Assembly: GCA_001414325.1 (NCBI GenBank)
Contig: LLKB01000001.1
Coordinates: 758,437 to 822,436 of the forward strand
Direction: 5' to 3'
Length of the DNA stretch: 64,000 bases
Source of the DNA: Butyribacter intestini
GTDB taxonomy: Bacteria > Bacillota > Clostridia > Lachnospirales > Lachnospiraceae
The position numbers were made by a program, and so were the translations under genes. Numbering within the stretch: position 1 is the stretch's first letter; every line of letters starts with the position of its first letter. The notes beneath the pieces were generated by a model. It did no database searches and was not told where the DNA came from. It saw only the letters and a program-made list of their open reading frames with translations. This document shows, piece after piece, positions 18,724 to 27,455 of this stretch.

Positions 18724-20818
18724 ATTAAAGCAGGTGGATGTCCGGCTGAAACTGGTGGATAAAGAGGGAGTCTTCAGTATGGAGTCGATCGATACACCGG
18801 CAAAAGCTGTTTCTATCATGGCTCCGATACTTGCAGAGCTTGACCGGGAGGAGGTCTGTGTGGTCAATCTGGATGGAAAAAACCACCCCATCAATTTTAA
18901 TATCGTAAGCATTGGGAGTCTCAATGCTTCTTTGGTGACCGGAAGGGAAGTGTATAAATCGGCGGTTTTGAGTAATGCTGCCAGAGTGATAATGCTTCAC
19001 AACCATCCCTCGTCAAGTCTCGCACCGAGCAGGGAAGACCGTGAAGTCACCGGAAAGATGATGTATGCCGGAATACTTCTGGATATTGAACTGCAGGACC
19101 ACATCATTGTTGCCGGAAGAACCGGGGAAACTTTCAGTATGCGGGAACATCTGCCGGAGCTGTTTGACCGAAAAAATTATATGGAGCCGATGGCACATGT
19201 AGCAGATATGGTAAGAGAGGAGGCACCCGGTTCAGAGGTGTCTCCGGTTACCTATGAAATCCTGCAGATCAAGGATGGAAGTAATGGCGAAGCATATCGG
19301 TTTATGGGGACACGGTATATCAGACAACAGAAACTTCCAGTCAATATAAGTGACTACAAATCAAAATATAGAGGGGAATTAAGGCCGGGAGAAACACTGG
19401 ATACACTGTATGAACGGTTCAATATACACCGTCCGGATGATTTTACCGGGCATTCGCTGTCGGTCAGTGATGTGATCGTGCTGGAATCGGATGAGAAGAA
19501 AACACCGTTTTATGTGGATTCTTTTGGATTTCAGAAACTGGAAAATTTCTTTGAGGAAAGGTTTGTGCGAACTGAAGCAGAAAAGAAAATAATATCAGAT
19601 TTCCGGGAGAAAACACAAAAATACTTTCGCCCGGTAGATGGGAGACAGGCAGAGGAGATTGAAAACAATGTCAGAGAGTACCTTCATAAAAAAGTGCGAG
19701 AGCAGGGTCTGCCGATACAAATCGGTGAAGTGCTGCTGTATGGAAGCCGAGGCCGGGGGACGGAAAAGCAGACTTCTGATCTGGATGTTTTAGTCGAATA
19801 TGAGGGAACATCCAGAGAAGATGATCTGTTTAACCTGTTTCATGAGGATGATTTTTGTATTGGAGGCTGTAAGGTGGATATCAATCCCATCAAAGAAGAA
19901 AAATCAGGAAGTCTGACAGCTTTTTTACAGCAGGCAGTCTATTTTATGGAAAGCGAACTGGCATTTTCCATCGCAGACCGTTACATTTATATTCAGGATG
20001 CAACGGAAGGATATGATTATACAATCTATGATTCAGATTTCACAGAACTGGACGGTGGCGTTTATGATGATCCGGAGATCTCCATCTATGAGGCACTGGA
20101 TAAGATCGTGAAAGATCTGAGGATGCAGCCGGATACCGACAGGATAAAGGGAGAGATTACAGAAGGATCGCAACTTATCCCTGTTAATCTGGAGGAATTT
20201 GAAGAGGCATTGGAACAAAGTCATTATGTGTCACCGGAAGTGACCTATACGGTTGCTGAATGCGGTGAATTTCATGGTATGGGACGATACCGGGATGATA
20301 TCAAAGATGTACAGGAAGCAATCGCATTGTGGAAAGAGTTTCAAGACAGCCCGTTAAATGGTATCCCATCTATCGGAATTCTAGTGCATACGCCAGGACA
20401 AACAGATTTGGATGATGAGCAGTTAGATCTGTTATCCGGACAAAAGATCGATCTGGATATGATGCAGTACTATCCGGTGATCTGTAAAGAAGAGGCTGCC
20501 ATTGAAAAAATATGTGAACTGATCGAAAATCTGCCGGAAGTCGGAATAATTGGGAAAGTGCCGGAGAGAATATCGACGGAGCTGCTTCTTCGGGAACTGG
20601 ATCAGGGAAAGAATATCTTTTCGGATAATGAGAAAAGTCTGATCCGGGAGTATGGTTTGCAGATGAAAGATGAGCGGAAAACAAGAGAGCTTGCGGAAAA
20701 AATATGCAGCAGAGATAGGCTTGGAAATCAGGATGCAGCATTGGCTATGATTACGGCAAGGAGAGAATTGTGGAAAGTTATGGAGAAAAAAGTTATTAGT
20801 TTAAAATACAGTAATTAA
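18713..20818 (+). CDS. RadC/JAB-YodL-nucleotidyltransferase multidomain protein
   Basis: 701 residues with four recognisable parts. Residues 20-140 are a RadC-type JAB/MPN domain with the metal motif HNHPSSSLAPSREDREV. Residues 180-275 match the YodL domain (FMGTRYIRQQKLPVN, YERFNIHRPDDFTGHSLSVSDV). Residues 330-430 hold a nucleotidyltransferase core, LLYGSRGRGTEKQTSDLDV (GSxxRG...SDxD). Residues 500-560 resemble the LPD domain found in ICE polyproteins (GRYRDDIKDVQEAIALWKEF). This arrangement belongs to the antirestriction/DNA-processing cassette carried with the large helicase in clostridial ICEs; the actual reactions are unknown. It overlaps the preceding small gene and ends a compact operon. 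Confidence 0.75.
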   Translation: MNHELKQVDVRLKLVDKEGVFSMESIDTPAKAVSIMAPILAELDREEVCVVNLDGKNHPINFNIVSIGSLNASLVTGREVYKSAVLSNAARVIMLHNHPSSSLAPSREDREVTGKMMYAGILLDIELQDHIIVAGRTGETFSMREHLPELFDRKNYMEPMAHVADMVREEAPGSEVSPVTYEILQIKDGSNGEAYRFMGTRYIRQQKLPVNISDYKSKYRGELRPGETLDTLYERFNIHRPDDFTGHSLSVSDVIVLESDEKKTPFYVDSFGFQKLENFFEERFVRTEAEKKIISDFREKTQKYFRPVDGRQAEEIENNVREYLHKKVREQGLPIQIGEVLLYGSRGRGTEKQTSDLDVLVEYEGTSREDDLFNLFHEDDFCIGGCKVDINPIKEEKSGSLTAFLQQAVYFMESELAFSIADRYIYIQDATEGYDYTIYDSDFTELDGGVYDDPEISIYEALDKIVKDLRMQPDTDRIKGEITEGSQLIPVNLEEFEEALEQSHYVSPEVTYTVAECGEFHGMGRYRDDIKDVQEAIALWKEFQDSPLNGIPSIGILVHTPGQTDLDDEQLDLLSGQKIDLDMMQYYPVICKEEAAIEKICELIENLPEVGIIGKVPERISTELLLRELDQGKNIFSDNEKSLIREYGLQMKDERKTRELAEKICSRDRLGNQDAALAMITARRELWKVMEKKVISLKYSN

Positions 20819-20879
20819 TGTAAGAAAATATATAAATTGGAGAAAATTTATGGGGAGGTATGAAAATACAAAATCAATA

Positions 20880-20937
20880 TTGACATCACATGCGGGGGCT
20901 GTTATAATTAACCAAAAATGATGTCACATGTGATGTC
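20880..20937 (+). promoter_or_regulatory. Consensus sigma-A promoter flanked by an 11-bp inverted repeat
   Basis: TTGACA (20880-20885), a 17-base spacer and TATAAT (20903-20908) form a perfect promoter 50 bases before the ribbon-helix-helix gene. GACATCACATG at 20882-20892 covers the -35 box and its exact complement CATGTGATGTC lies at 20927-20937. The second arm is also part of the local palindrome TCACATGTGA (20924-20933). This layout suggests repression by the gene product itself. Confidence 0.75.
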
Positions 20938-20958
20938 GATATAGAAAGGAGTGGTTGC

Positions 20959-21702
20959 ATGAAAACCATAAAAGATATCAGTGAATTATCAGGAAATATA
21001 AAATTAAGACTTCCAAAGTCATTGCATGAAGCTTTGTTGCGACAAGCAAATTTTGAAAATGTAAGTTTAAATCAGTTGTGCTTAATGTATTTAAGTGCAG
21101 GAGTTTCCCAAAATAATAATTTAGGAACATATGAATTTAATCACAGATTAGAAGTAATAGCTAAGGAAGCAAAAAGTGACGACGAGTTATTTGAAAAATT
21201 GGAAAAATTGAATGATGAGGTAGAAAGAATTAAACCCTTATTATTGCGTGAACTAGAGGGGGCATTGAATGAAAACAAGCGACAGATGAACGATTATGTT
21301 GAAGTGCTAAGAGCAATTTATCCTATTTATCAAGGTGATATTGTAGGAGAAAAGTTGCCTATGCTAAAGTTGCCTTCTGCAAAAATAGTCATGAGACCAA
21401 AGAAAAATGAGAAATTGGACTATAAGCATATTGAGAAGGTAGTAAAATCTCAGTGCGAAGAGGCTGTTATTTCGTATGGGGATTTTGATATATTTTTGCC
21501 TAGAGAGAAGCAAGCTATAGATGAAATGTATTATAAGTCTATTTCAGTTCATTTTTGTTGCGATTTTTATACATTAAGAAAATTAGTAAATAAAACAAAA
21601 GAAGCACTTTGTGCTATGCCAGAGGCAGACAGAATGTCTATACTTGTGAAGCCAAGTTATCTACACATTGCAACAAGGATTTTATTAGAAAAGAATGTAT
21701 AA
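20959..21702 (+). CDS. Ribbon-helix-helix DNA-binding protein of unknown role
   Basis: 247 residues. Residues 13-50 (NIKLRLPKSLHEALLRQANFE, then VSLNQLCLMYLSAG) form a HicB/Arc-type ribbon-helix-helix. The rest is helical with a coiled-coil-like stretch (about 65-110, LFEKLEKLNDEVERIKPLLLREL) and matches no family I know. It is AT-rich, has its own strong promoter and palindromic operator, and ends at a terminator, so it is an independent transcription unit inserted between the methylase/helicase group and virB4. Likely an autoregulated regulator or part of a small cargo; the function of the C-terminal 180 residues is open. Confidence 0.6.
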   Translation: MKTIKDISELSGNIKLRLPKSLHEALLRQANFENVSLNQLCLMYLSAGVSQNNNLGTYEFNHRLEVIAKEAKSDDELFEKLEKLNDEVERIKPLLLRELEGALNENKRQMNDYVEVLRAIYPIYQGDIVGEKLPMLKLPSAKIVMRPKKNEKLDYKHIEKVVKSQCEEAVISYGDFDIFLPREKQAIDEMYYKSISVHFCCDFYTLRKLVNKTKEALCAMPEADRMSILVKPSYLHIATRILLEKNV

Positions 21703-21783
21703 TGGAGATATCGTGATATTTATATATTAAAAATAACACTACAACTATATTAGAAATTACATTATATTTAGGGGATTTTAAGA

Positions 21784-21810
21784 AAAGAACTGCTTCGGTG
21801 GTTCTTTTTT
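21784..21810 (+). terminator. Rho-independent terminator after the ribbon-helix-helix gene
   Basis: AAGAACTGC (21785-21793) and GTGGTTCTT (21798-21806) pair around a TTCG loop, followed by six T. It separates the regulator unit from virB4. Confidence 0.7.
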
Positions 21811-21845
21811 CGTACACAAAAATACAGAACAGGAGGCGAAAACAA

Positions 21846-24266
21846 ATGTTAAACCTATTTAGAAAGGACACGCTTACACCGCAGACGAAACGCATTTACA
21901 AGGTTCCGCTATGCATTCAGGATACCATTCCCATCTACCGGATTGCTGAAAACGGTATCTTTGAACTGGAGAGTCCGATTAACAAAGACGGTGGAAAAAA
22001 AAAGCTGCATCAGTTTGACAGGATGTATCTGTTTGAGGATATCAACTTTTCCACGCAGGATGAAGAAGAAAAGGAAGAAACCGGGAAGCGGTTTGAAACG
22101 CTGCTTCGTTCCATGAATGTCAGTTACAAGATCATCGTATCCAATCATTATGCCGATAACGGAAAACTGAGGGAGGAGATCCTGCAGAAGGCAGTGAGCA
22201 AAGAACGGGAGCCTTTGGCAAGGGAATACCACCAAATGATCGAAGAGCGGCTGCAGGAAGGACGGGGAGGACTTTTGCAATCCAAGTATTTCATAGTCAC
22301 ATGCAGAAAGCCGGATTATGAGAGTGCAAAGAATTATTTCAATATCATAGAGTTTTCCATTCAGCAGTTATTTCACCGGCTGGGAAGCTGCCTGATCCCA
22401 CTCGATGCCACGGAACGCTTGCGGGCATTGCACAGTTATTACCGCATGGGTGACGAGGCATCTTTTTCTTTTGACTGGAATGAATATCTGCATCTGAAGC
22501 GTGACTGGAGAAATGACATTATCAATACTTCTCTGCGGGAGTATCCGGAGTATCTGGAGATGGAGAGTGGAAACTGCGCTTGTGTCATGTTTATCCGAAA
22601 ATATCCGAATGGACTTACTGACCAGTTTTTAAATGAGCTTACCAACATGAACTTTCCCCTTATTTATACAATGGATGTGGAGCCGCTTGACAATGATGTG
22701 GCTTATCAGATGGTGATGAAGAAATATATGTCAAATGAGCGGAGCATTAACCGGGAACAGGAGCTGAAAAACGAAAATGGTGATTATTCCACCAACATCA
22801 ACTATGAGAGAAGAAAGCAGCAAAGAGATACGGAGGAGATGTTAGAACGCATTTCTTCCTTTGATGAACGGCTTCTTTATGTGGGGATCACGATCGTTAT
22901 CAAAGCATCGTCCAGAGAAAAACTGGAGGAGCGGACGGAAAAAGTCCGCATCATAGGAAAAACACATAACATGGATATCGTTCCCCATTCACACAGGCAG
23001 CTAGACGCACTGAATACTTCTCTGCCGACGGGTGCAAGATTTGTGAATACGATGCGGACCATTACATCGGAGGAGCTTTCGATCTTTATTCCGTTCAATG
23101 TGCAGGAGATCCATGATGATCTGGGATACTGCTATGGATTTAACAAGGTATCGAAAAATCTGATCATTGGAAACCGAAAACTGTTAAAGAATGGAAACGG
23201 GATGGTGTTTGGAGTACCCGGTTCCGGAAAATCTTATAATGAGAAATCGGAAATGGGACAGGTGCTGTGTTTCTCAAAGGATGACATTATCGTGGTGGAT
23301 CCAATGGGTGAGTACAAAGGCATTGCTGCAGCATGGGGCGGTCAGTATATCAATCTGACACAGTCAGCAGAAAATGTTTTTTATGTTAATCCGTTTCATG
23401 TACCGGACGAGGTGCCGGATATTGACCGCTTTGTGGCAGAAAAAGCAGAGTTTGCGTATGCCATCTGTGAGCAGGCGCTGAAACCGGCACCGCTTACCAG
23501 CCGCCATATCGCTGTGATCGATAAGGCAGTCAGCAGCATGTATGAGGAATATTTTAGGAAAAGAAAGGATAAACGAAGAAGAAAGAACCGACCGGAATCG
23601 CCAACCATTCCTGTGATGCGAAACAGGATCATGGAATTATATGATGACAACGAAGCGGCCAAGGAAATCGCGGAGCAGCTGGAGGTATTTGCGGATGGTA
23701 CGCTGGATATTTTTGCAAGAGAACAGTCTATATCCGATGAGAACCGCTTTACCGTATATGGGTTTTCGGAGCTTGGAAAGCGGATGCGTGCGATGGCAAT
23801 GCTTGTGATGATCGAAAGTATTACGGCGAAGATCAAATACAATCAGTCTGACGGAGTTGCCACTTGGGTTTATGTGGATGAAATGCATGAACTCTGGGGA
23901 GAGGAATACAGCTTACATGCATTGGAAAAGATGTGGCGTGAGGTCCGCAAGCGGGGTGGCATCTGCACCGGCATGAGCCAGAATCTTATAGATGCAAAAC
24001 GGAACCGTTCCACGAAAACAATGGTATCCAATTCGGAGTTTATGCTTTTGCTTGACCAAGGCACAATGGATAAAGAAGCGGTGGAAGATCTGTTTGATAT
24101 TTCATCGGAGCAGCTTGCCTGTGTCAATGGAGCAGAACCGGGAACAGGTCTTATCCGGTTTGGAGATAAGATTGTTCCTTTTGACAATACAATGGAAAAG
24201 GACAGCAGTCTGTACCAGTTATTTAATACGAATTTTCATGAGATGGTAAAAGACAAAAATGCATAG
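21846..24266 (+). CDS. virB4: VirB4-family type IV secretion ATPase
   Basis: 806 residues from the ATG after AGGAGG; upstream in-frame codons lack a ribosome-binding site. The Walker A motif GVPGSGKS lies near residue 455 and Walker B WVYVDEMHELW near 673, followed by the RGG-C-G-SQN region (KRGGICTGMSQN) typical of VirB4/TraE ATPases. The N-terminal half has the usual DUF87/CagE-like region. It powers assembly and substrate movement at the inner face of the membrane and partners with PrgI and TrbL. In this element it is cut off from PrgI by a 12.7-kb insertion of the helicase group and a regulator. Confidence 0.9.
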   Translation: MLNLFRKDTLTPQTKRIYKVPLCIQDTIPIYRIAENGIFELESPINKDGGKKKLHQFDRMYLFEDINFSTQDEEEKEETGKRFETLLRSMNVSYKIIVSNHYADNGKLREEILQKAVSKEREPLAREYHQMIEERLQEGRGGLLQSKYFIVTCRKPDYESAKNYFNIIEFSIQQLFHRLGSCLIPLDATERLRALHSYYRMGDEASFSFDWNEYLHLKRDWRNDIINTSLREYPEYLEMESGNCACVMFIRKYPNGLTDQFLNELTNMNFPLIYTMDVEPLDNDVAYQMVMKKYMSNERSINREQELKNENGDYSTNINYERRKQQRDTEEMLERISSFDERLLYVGITIVIKASSREKLEERTEKVRIIGKTHNMDIVPHSHRQLDALNTSLPTGARFVNTMRTITSEELSIFIPFNVQEIHDDLGYCYGFNKVSKNLIIGNRKLLKNGNGMVFGVPGSGKSYNEKSEMGQVLCFSKDDIIVVDPMGEYKGIAAAWGGQYINLTQSAENVFYVNPFHVPDEVPDIDRFVAEKAEFAYAICEQALKPAPLTSRHIAVIDKAVSSMYEEYFRKRKDKRRRKNRPESPTIPVMRNRIMELYDDNEAAKEIAEQLEVFADGTLDIFAREQSISDENRFTVYGFSELGKRMRAMAMLVMIESITAKIKYNQSDGVATWVYVDEMHELWGEEYSLHALEKMWREVRKRGGICTGMSQNLIDAKRNRSTKTMVSNSEFMLLLDQGTMDKEAVEDLFDISSEQLACVNGAEPGTGLIRFGDKIVPFDNTMEKDSSLYQLFNTNFHEMVKDKNA

Positions 24267-24449
24267 CAGACAGTGATAAAGTAAGAAAAAATAAGGACAA
24301 ATGAATTGACGAAAATCGTTGAATTGTGACAGGAAAAATGATATATTAGTAGCATGGCGAAAGCCATAGGAAAGTACCCATGACAGGGTGGTAGCCTCCC
24401 AACACCAATGACCGGCTTGCCGGAATACATAGGAAGGGAGGTGGCGCCA

Positions 24450-24566
24450 ATGACAGCTTTTGAAATCCTTTCGATTTTCCTGGGCATACTGACATTGTTA
24501 TGTGCCTTCGGTAGTCTTGTTATAGCGTTGCTTGCCTTTCTCGACAAGAGAAACAAGCGAAAATAA
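24450..24566 (+). CDS. Putative holin-like toxin peptide (type I toxin-antitoxin)
   Basis: 38 residues with GGGAGGTGG before the ATG. The peptide (MTAFEILSIFLGILTLLCAF, then a second hydrophobic part and a basic end LDKRNKRK) has the pattern of the small holin-like toxin family: MTxFE, FG in the middle of one membrane helix, and a Lys/Arg tail. Such genes are paired with an antisense or downstream RNA antitoxin. The gene lies between virB4 and the wall hydrolase with hairpins on both sides, so it is a separate unit. It may stabilise the element. Confidence 0.7.
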   Translation: MTAFEILSIFLGILTLLCAFGSLVIALLAFLDKRNKRK

Positions 24567-24570
24567 AAAT

Positions 24571-24598
24571 GCCTATCCTGTCGGCCAACAGGATAGGC
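24571..24598 (+). ncRNA. Hairpin at the 3' end of the toxin mRNA, possible antitoxin RNA region
   Basis: GCCTATCCTG (24571-24580) pairs perfectly with CAGGATAGGC (24589-24598), four bases after the toxin stop. In this toxin class the region just downstream commonly encodes or base-pairs with the antitoxin RNA. The position is seen; the antitoxin role is inferred. Confidence 0.45.
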
Positions 24599-24629
24599 GG
24601 TGTTCGTAAGAACACTTAGTCTAACCGGG

Positions 24630-24661
24630 AGCATCCACTTTGGAGTGGGTGCTTTCCTTTT
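24630..24661 (+). terminator. Terminator downstream of the toxin gene
   Basis: AGCATCCAC (24630-24638) and GTGGGTGCT (24645-24653) pair with a six-base loop, followed by TTCCTTTTCT. Read on the other strand the same stem could end an antisense RNA less well. Confidence 0.6.
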
Positions 24662-24753
24662 CTAATATCAATATATCACATTTCCCCAGACTATTCAACA
24701 GAAAATTGAAAATCTCACGAAGTCCTATGATGAGAAATCGGAGGTGGTGATCA

Positions 24754-26424
24754 ATGGATCAGCTTGACAGAGAGGTCATTGAATCCTTGAGTGAGCCGGC
24801 AAAGAGAGTATTTGGGAGTCTGGATTACTGTTCCAGACAGCGAATGTTAAAGAAAGCCAAAGCAATGGCGAAGGAAGAAAAAACAAGAAACCAAAAGAAA
24901 AGCCGGGTAAAGAAAAAGGGGATTGAAAAACAGAATAAAGCAAAAAGAAAGAAAAAGGGCAGTTCATCCAAAAGTGAACGAGTCCTTTTTTCTATTTATG
25001 AAACAAAAGATCTTATGGTGCAATCCATGCATCTGATGCTGCTTGGAAGCAGCGTGGCAGACAATGCCTATGAAGAAAGAGACTTTGCTCATACGGATGA
25101 GCCGCAAGTTGCTTTATCCAGAGAGACGGTTCAAAAGAGCAGTCGGGTGGCAATGGGAGGTATGCGGACTTTAGTACAACGAAACCGACACAAAAAAGCA
25201 CAGAGAAAGGCTGCAGGGAAATCTACACAGAAATCTGCACAGGCGGTTCAGACAGGTGCAAAAGCGAGAACGCAGGCTGCAAAAACACTTGTTAAGACAA
25301 TGCAGAGCATCGTGAGATCAGTGGCAGCAAATCCGGTCGTATGGATCGTGCTGCTTGTCGTTATCTTGCTTGCTGTGATTGTCGGGGCAATCGGTACTAT
25401 TGTTGGTTCCGGTGGAGCTGCTAATGAATCACAGGATGGAACCTATCAGGCACAGGTATCGGAAAAGACAGAAAGTTACCGGGAGATGGTTTCAGAGTAT
25501 TGTGAAAAATATGGTATTGATGATTATGTGGATCTGTGTCTTGCCATGATCGAGCAGGAGAGTGGAGGAAATCCGCCGGATGTGATGCAGACAGCGCAGT
25601 CTTATTATAATGTGAATCCGCCTATTGACAGTGCAGAGGAAAGCATAGACTGTGGGACGCATGAACTGTCAGACTGTCTGACAAAGGCGAAGTGCAAAGA
25701 TCCCAATGACATCAACGGAATTTCCCTTGCCCTGCAGGGATATAACTTCGGCAATGGCTATATTGACTGGGCGCTCAAAAACTATGGCTGTTATACCAAA
25801 GAAAATGCACAGATATTTTCAGCAAAGATATGTGCCGAGCTTGGTTATGCTTCTTACGGGGATGTGGAGTATGTGCCTCATGTCCTGCGGTACTATGTGA
25901 TGAATGAAGAAACGAGCGTATCCAATGAATCTGCCAAAACAATCTTAGAAGAGTTAAAGAAAAACAATACGGCACCGGCGGAGGCATGGGATGTGATCGA
26001 GAAAGGTGCCTCCCTGATCGGAAGTGTAAAATACAGCATGGAAAAACGGCAGGCAGACGGAAGAGACAAGCCAGAGTTTTTGGACTGCTCTTCTTTTTCG
26101 GCATGGGCATTTCATAAGGCAGGAGTGACCAGTGTGCCATATGGCTCCACGACGGCAACCTTTATCGGTTCCAAAAAGTTTCACGATATTTCTGCGGAAC
26201 GGTTACAGCCGGGAGATATCGGACTAAAAAGCAGGACCGGTGAAACCGGTGGAGCAAACCATGTAGGGATTTACTGTGGGAAACTGAAAGATGGCAGAGT
26301 AGTATGGCTTCACTGTACCAGTTCCAGTGGATCCTCTTTGACAGGGAATACCGAGGGTGTGATGTTTGGGGTATATACGAATTTTACATATTTCAGGAGA
26401 CTAAAAAAGTGGGACAAGAAGTAG
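24754..26424 (+). CDS. CwlT-like bifunctional cell-wall hydrolase (lysozyme-like plus NlpC/P60)
   Basis: 556 residues. A long, very basic cytoplasmic N terminus (about 1-190) precedes one membrane helix (VVWIVLLVVILLAVIVGAIG). Outside the membrane come a lysozyme/SLT-like domain (about 235-390, with MIEQESGGNPPDVMQ containing the catalytic Glu) and an NlpC/P60 peptidase (about 420-550) with Cys in FLDCSSFSAW (near 445) and His in GANHVGIY (near 505). This order matches CwlT of ICEBs1 and the CD1108 group. It opens peptidoglycan so the secretion channel can assemble. It follows the toxin unit and is followed by a leader palindrome. Confidence 0.85.
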   Translation: MDQLDREVIESLSEPAKRVFGSLDYCSRQRMLKKAKAMAKEEKTRNQKKSRVKKKGIEKQNKAKRKKKGSSSKSERVLFSIYETKDLMVQSMHLMLLGSSVADNAYEERDFAHTDEPQVALSRETVQKSSRVAMGGMRTLVQRNRHKKAQRKAAGKSTQKSAQAVQTGAKARTQAAKTLVKTMQSIVRSVAANPVVWIVLLVVILLAVIVGAIGTIVGSGGAANESQDGTYQAQVSEKTESYREMVSEYCEKYGIDDYVDLCLAMIEQESGGNPPDVMQTAQSYYNVNPPIDSAEESIDCGTHELSDCLTKAKCKDPNDINGISLALQGYNFGNGYIDWALKNYGCYTKENAQIFSAKICAELGYASYGDVEYVPHVLRYYVMNEETSVSNESAKTILEELKKNNTAPAEAWDVIEKGASLIGSVKYSMEKRQADGRDKPEFLDCSSFSAWAFHKAGVTSVPYGSTTATFIGSKKFHDISAERLQPGDIGLKSRTGETGGANHVGIYCGKLKDGRVVWLHCTSSSGSSLTGNTEGVMFGVYTNFTYFRRLKKWDKK

Positions 26425-26446
26425 CGTTTAGACAATTTGTCTAAAC
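26424..26446 (+). repeat. Leader palindrome, copy 3 of 6
   Basis: Core TTTAGACAATTTGTCTAAA with perfect ten-base arms around one central base. It begins at the last base of the wall hydrolase stop codon. Confidence 0.75.
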
Positions 26447-26470
26447 ATGGCGTCAGAGGACAGAAAGCAA

Positions 26471-26495
26471 GCGTTTAGACGAATTGTCCAAACGC
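26471..26495 (+). repeat. Leader palindrome, copy 4 of 6
   Basis: Core GTTTAGACGAATTGTCCAAA flanked by GC on both sides, 24 bases after copy 3 and 16 bases before the next ATG. Confidence 0.75.
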
Positions 26496-26511
26496 AGAAA
26501 GAGAGGAAAAT

Positions 26512-27252
26512 ATGCTTAGAAAAATACGGCGATTTTACTGGAAACAACGAGACAGAGGACTTGGCAGGCAGACTGTTATGGCGGCGGTGGGCGCAGCTTT
26601 ATTTCTGATGATCATTCTGGGGGCAGTGACAAAAAGTGTGATCATGCCAAAGAATGAGAGTCGGAAAAATGTTGTGAGAACCGAGAATGCCAGTGGAACA
26701 GCTATCGGAGCTGAGACAGCATCCGGAGGAGGTGTTGCGATAGAGGGGGTAGAAGCATCCGGTGATCCGGATGGCGAAAAAACAGACACACCGATAGAGG
26801 ATTCCAGAGAGAGCATGTCTGTAGACATGACGGACCTGGAACCCTTTTTGGGTTTTATGTCAGAGACAGCTTATGAAGAGTTAAAGACGCAGCTGGTTCA
26901 GATATGTCAGGAAAGAAACTGCAGATCAGTCAGAAAGCTGACTTATCAACAGACACAAGCCTTTGATGTGACAAGTTTTATCCTGTTGCCCGATGGCAGT
27001 GTTTATCAGTGCAATTATAATCTGAAAAGTTGTCAGGTGTCTGTTTTCAAAACGGATTATACGGAAGTCCAGATCAATCAGATGAAAGAAAAGCAGTTGC
27101 AGGAGGAACAGCAAAAACTGGAACAGGAGCAGAAAGCGGAAAAACAGAAGCTGCAAAAGAAAAAGGTAAAAAAGAAAAAAACGATTAAGAAGAAAAAAGC
27201 AAAAAAGAAGCCGGTGAAAAAGAAGGTTAAGAAGAAAAGAACAAAGAAGTAA
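26512..27252 (+). CDS. Membrane-anchored protein with lysine-rich tail, conjugation-associated
   Basis: 246 residues. The N terminus is basic (LRKIRRFYWKQRDRGLGRQ), then one membrane helix (MAAVGAALFLMIILGAVT), a Ser/Gly/Glu-rich linker (about 50-105), a compact domain (about 105-185, with paired Cys in CQERNCRSVRKL and CNYNLKSCQ) and a coiled coil running into about 40 residues that are mostly Lys. I do not recognise the domain. The position between the CwlT-like gene and MobC is where clostridial ICEs encode small membrane accessory proteins of the secretion system. The polylysine tail could bind DNA or wall polymers; this is inference. Confidence 0.55.
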   Translation: MLRKIRRFYWKQRDRGLGRQTVMAAVGAALFLMIILGAVTKSVIMPKNESRKNVVRTENASGTAIGAETASGGGVAIEGVEASGDPDGEKTDTPIEDSRESMSVDMTDLEPFLGFMSETAYEELKTQLVQICQERNCRSVRKLTYQQTQAFDVTSFILLPDGSVYQCNYNLKSCQVSVFKTDYTEVQINQMKEKQLQEEQQKLEQEQKAEKQKLQKKKVKKKKTIKKKKAKKKPVKKKVKKKRTKK

Positions 27253-27276
27253 TATTATATTCATTATCAGAGGGTA

Positions 27277-27345
27277 TAAGGGATCCATCCCTTACAAGAT
27301 GAAGCATAGATGTGTCCACATTATGCGTATCTTGCAGGGCTTGAA
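27277..27345 (+). other. Candidate origin of transfer (oriT) before mobC
   Basis: Two inverted repeats lie in the 245-bp gap before the relaxosome genes. TAAGGGAT/ATCCCTTA is at 27277-27294. AAGAT-GCATA (27296-27308) pairs with TATGC-ATCTT (27322-27333). The right arm runs straight into ATCTTGCAGGGC, which resembles the nick region found next to the inverted repeat in MOBP-type origins. Position and layout fit; the nick site is inferred. Confidence 0.5.
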
Positions 27346-27408
27346 TGAGAGAGGGAAAAGGCACATTTTATGTGCCAAATAAAGCAGATAAAGCTCAGAA
27401 AACACTAT

Positions 27409-27429
27409 GTTTGGACAAATTGTCCAGAC
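27409..27429 (+). repeat. Leader palindrome, copy 5 of 6
   Basis: Core TTTGGACAAATTGTCCAGA, 26 bases before copy 6 in the mobC leader. Confidence 0.75.
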
Positions 27430-27455
27430 AAAAAGAAACAAAAAAGATAAAAATA

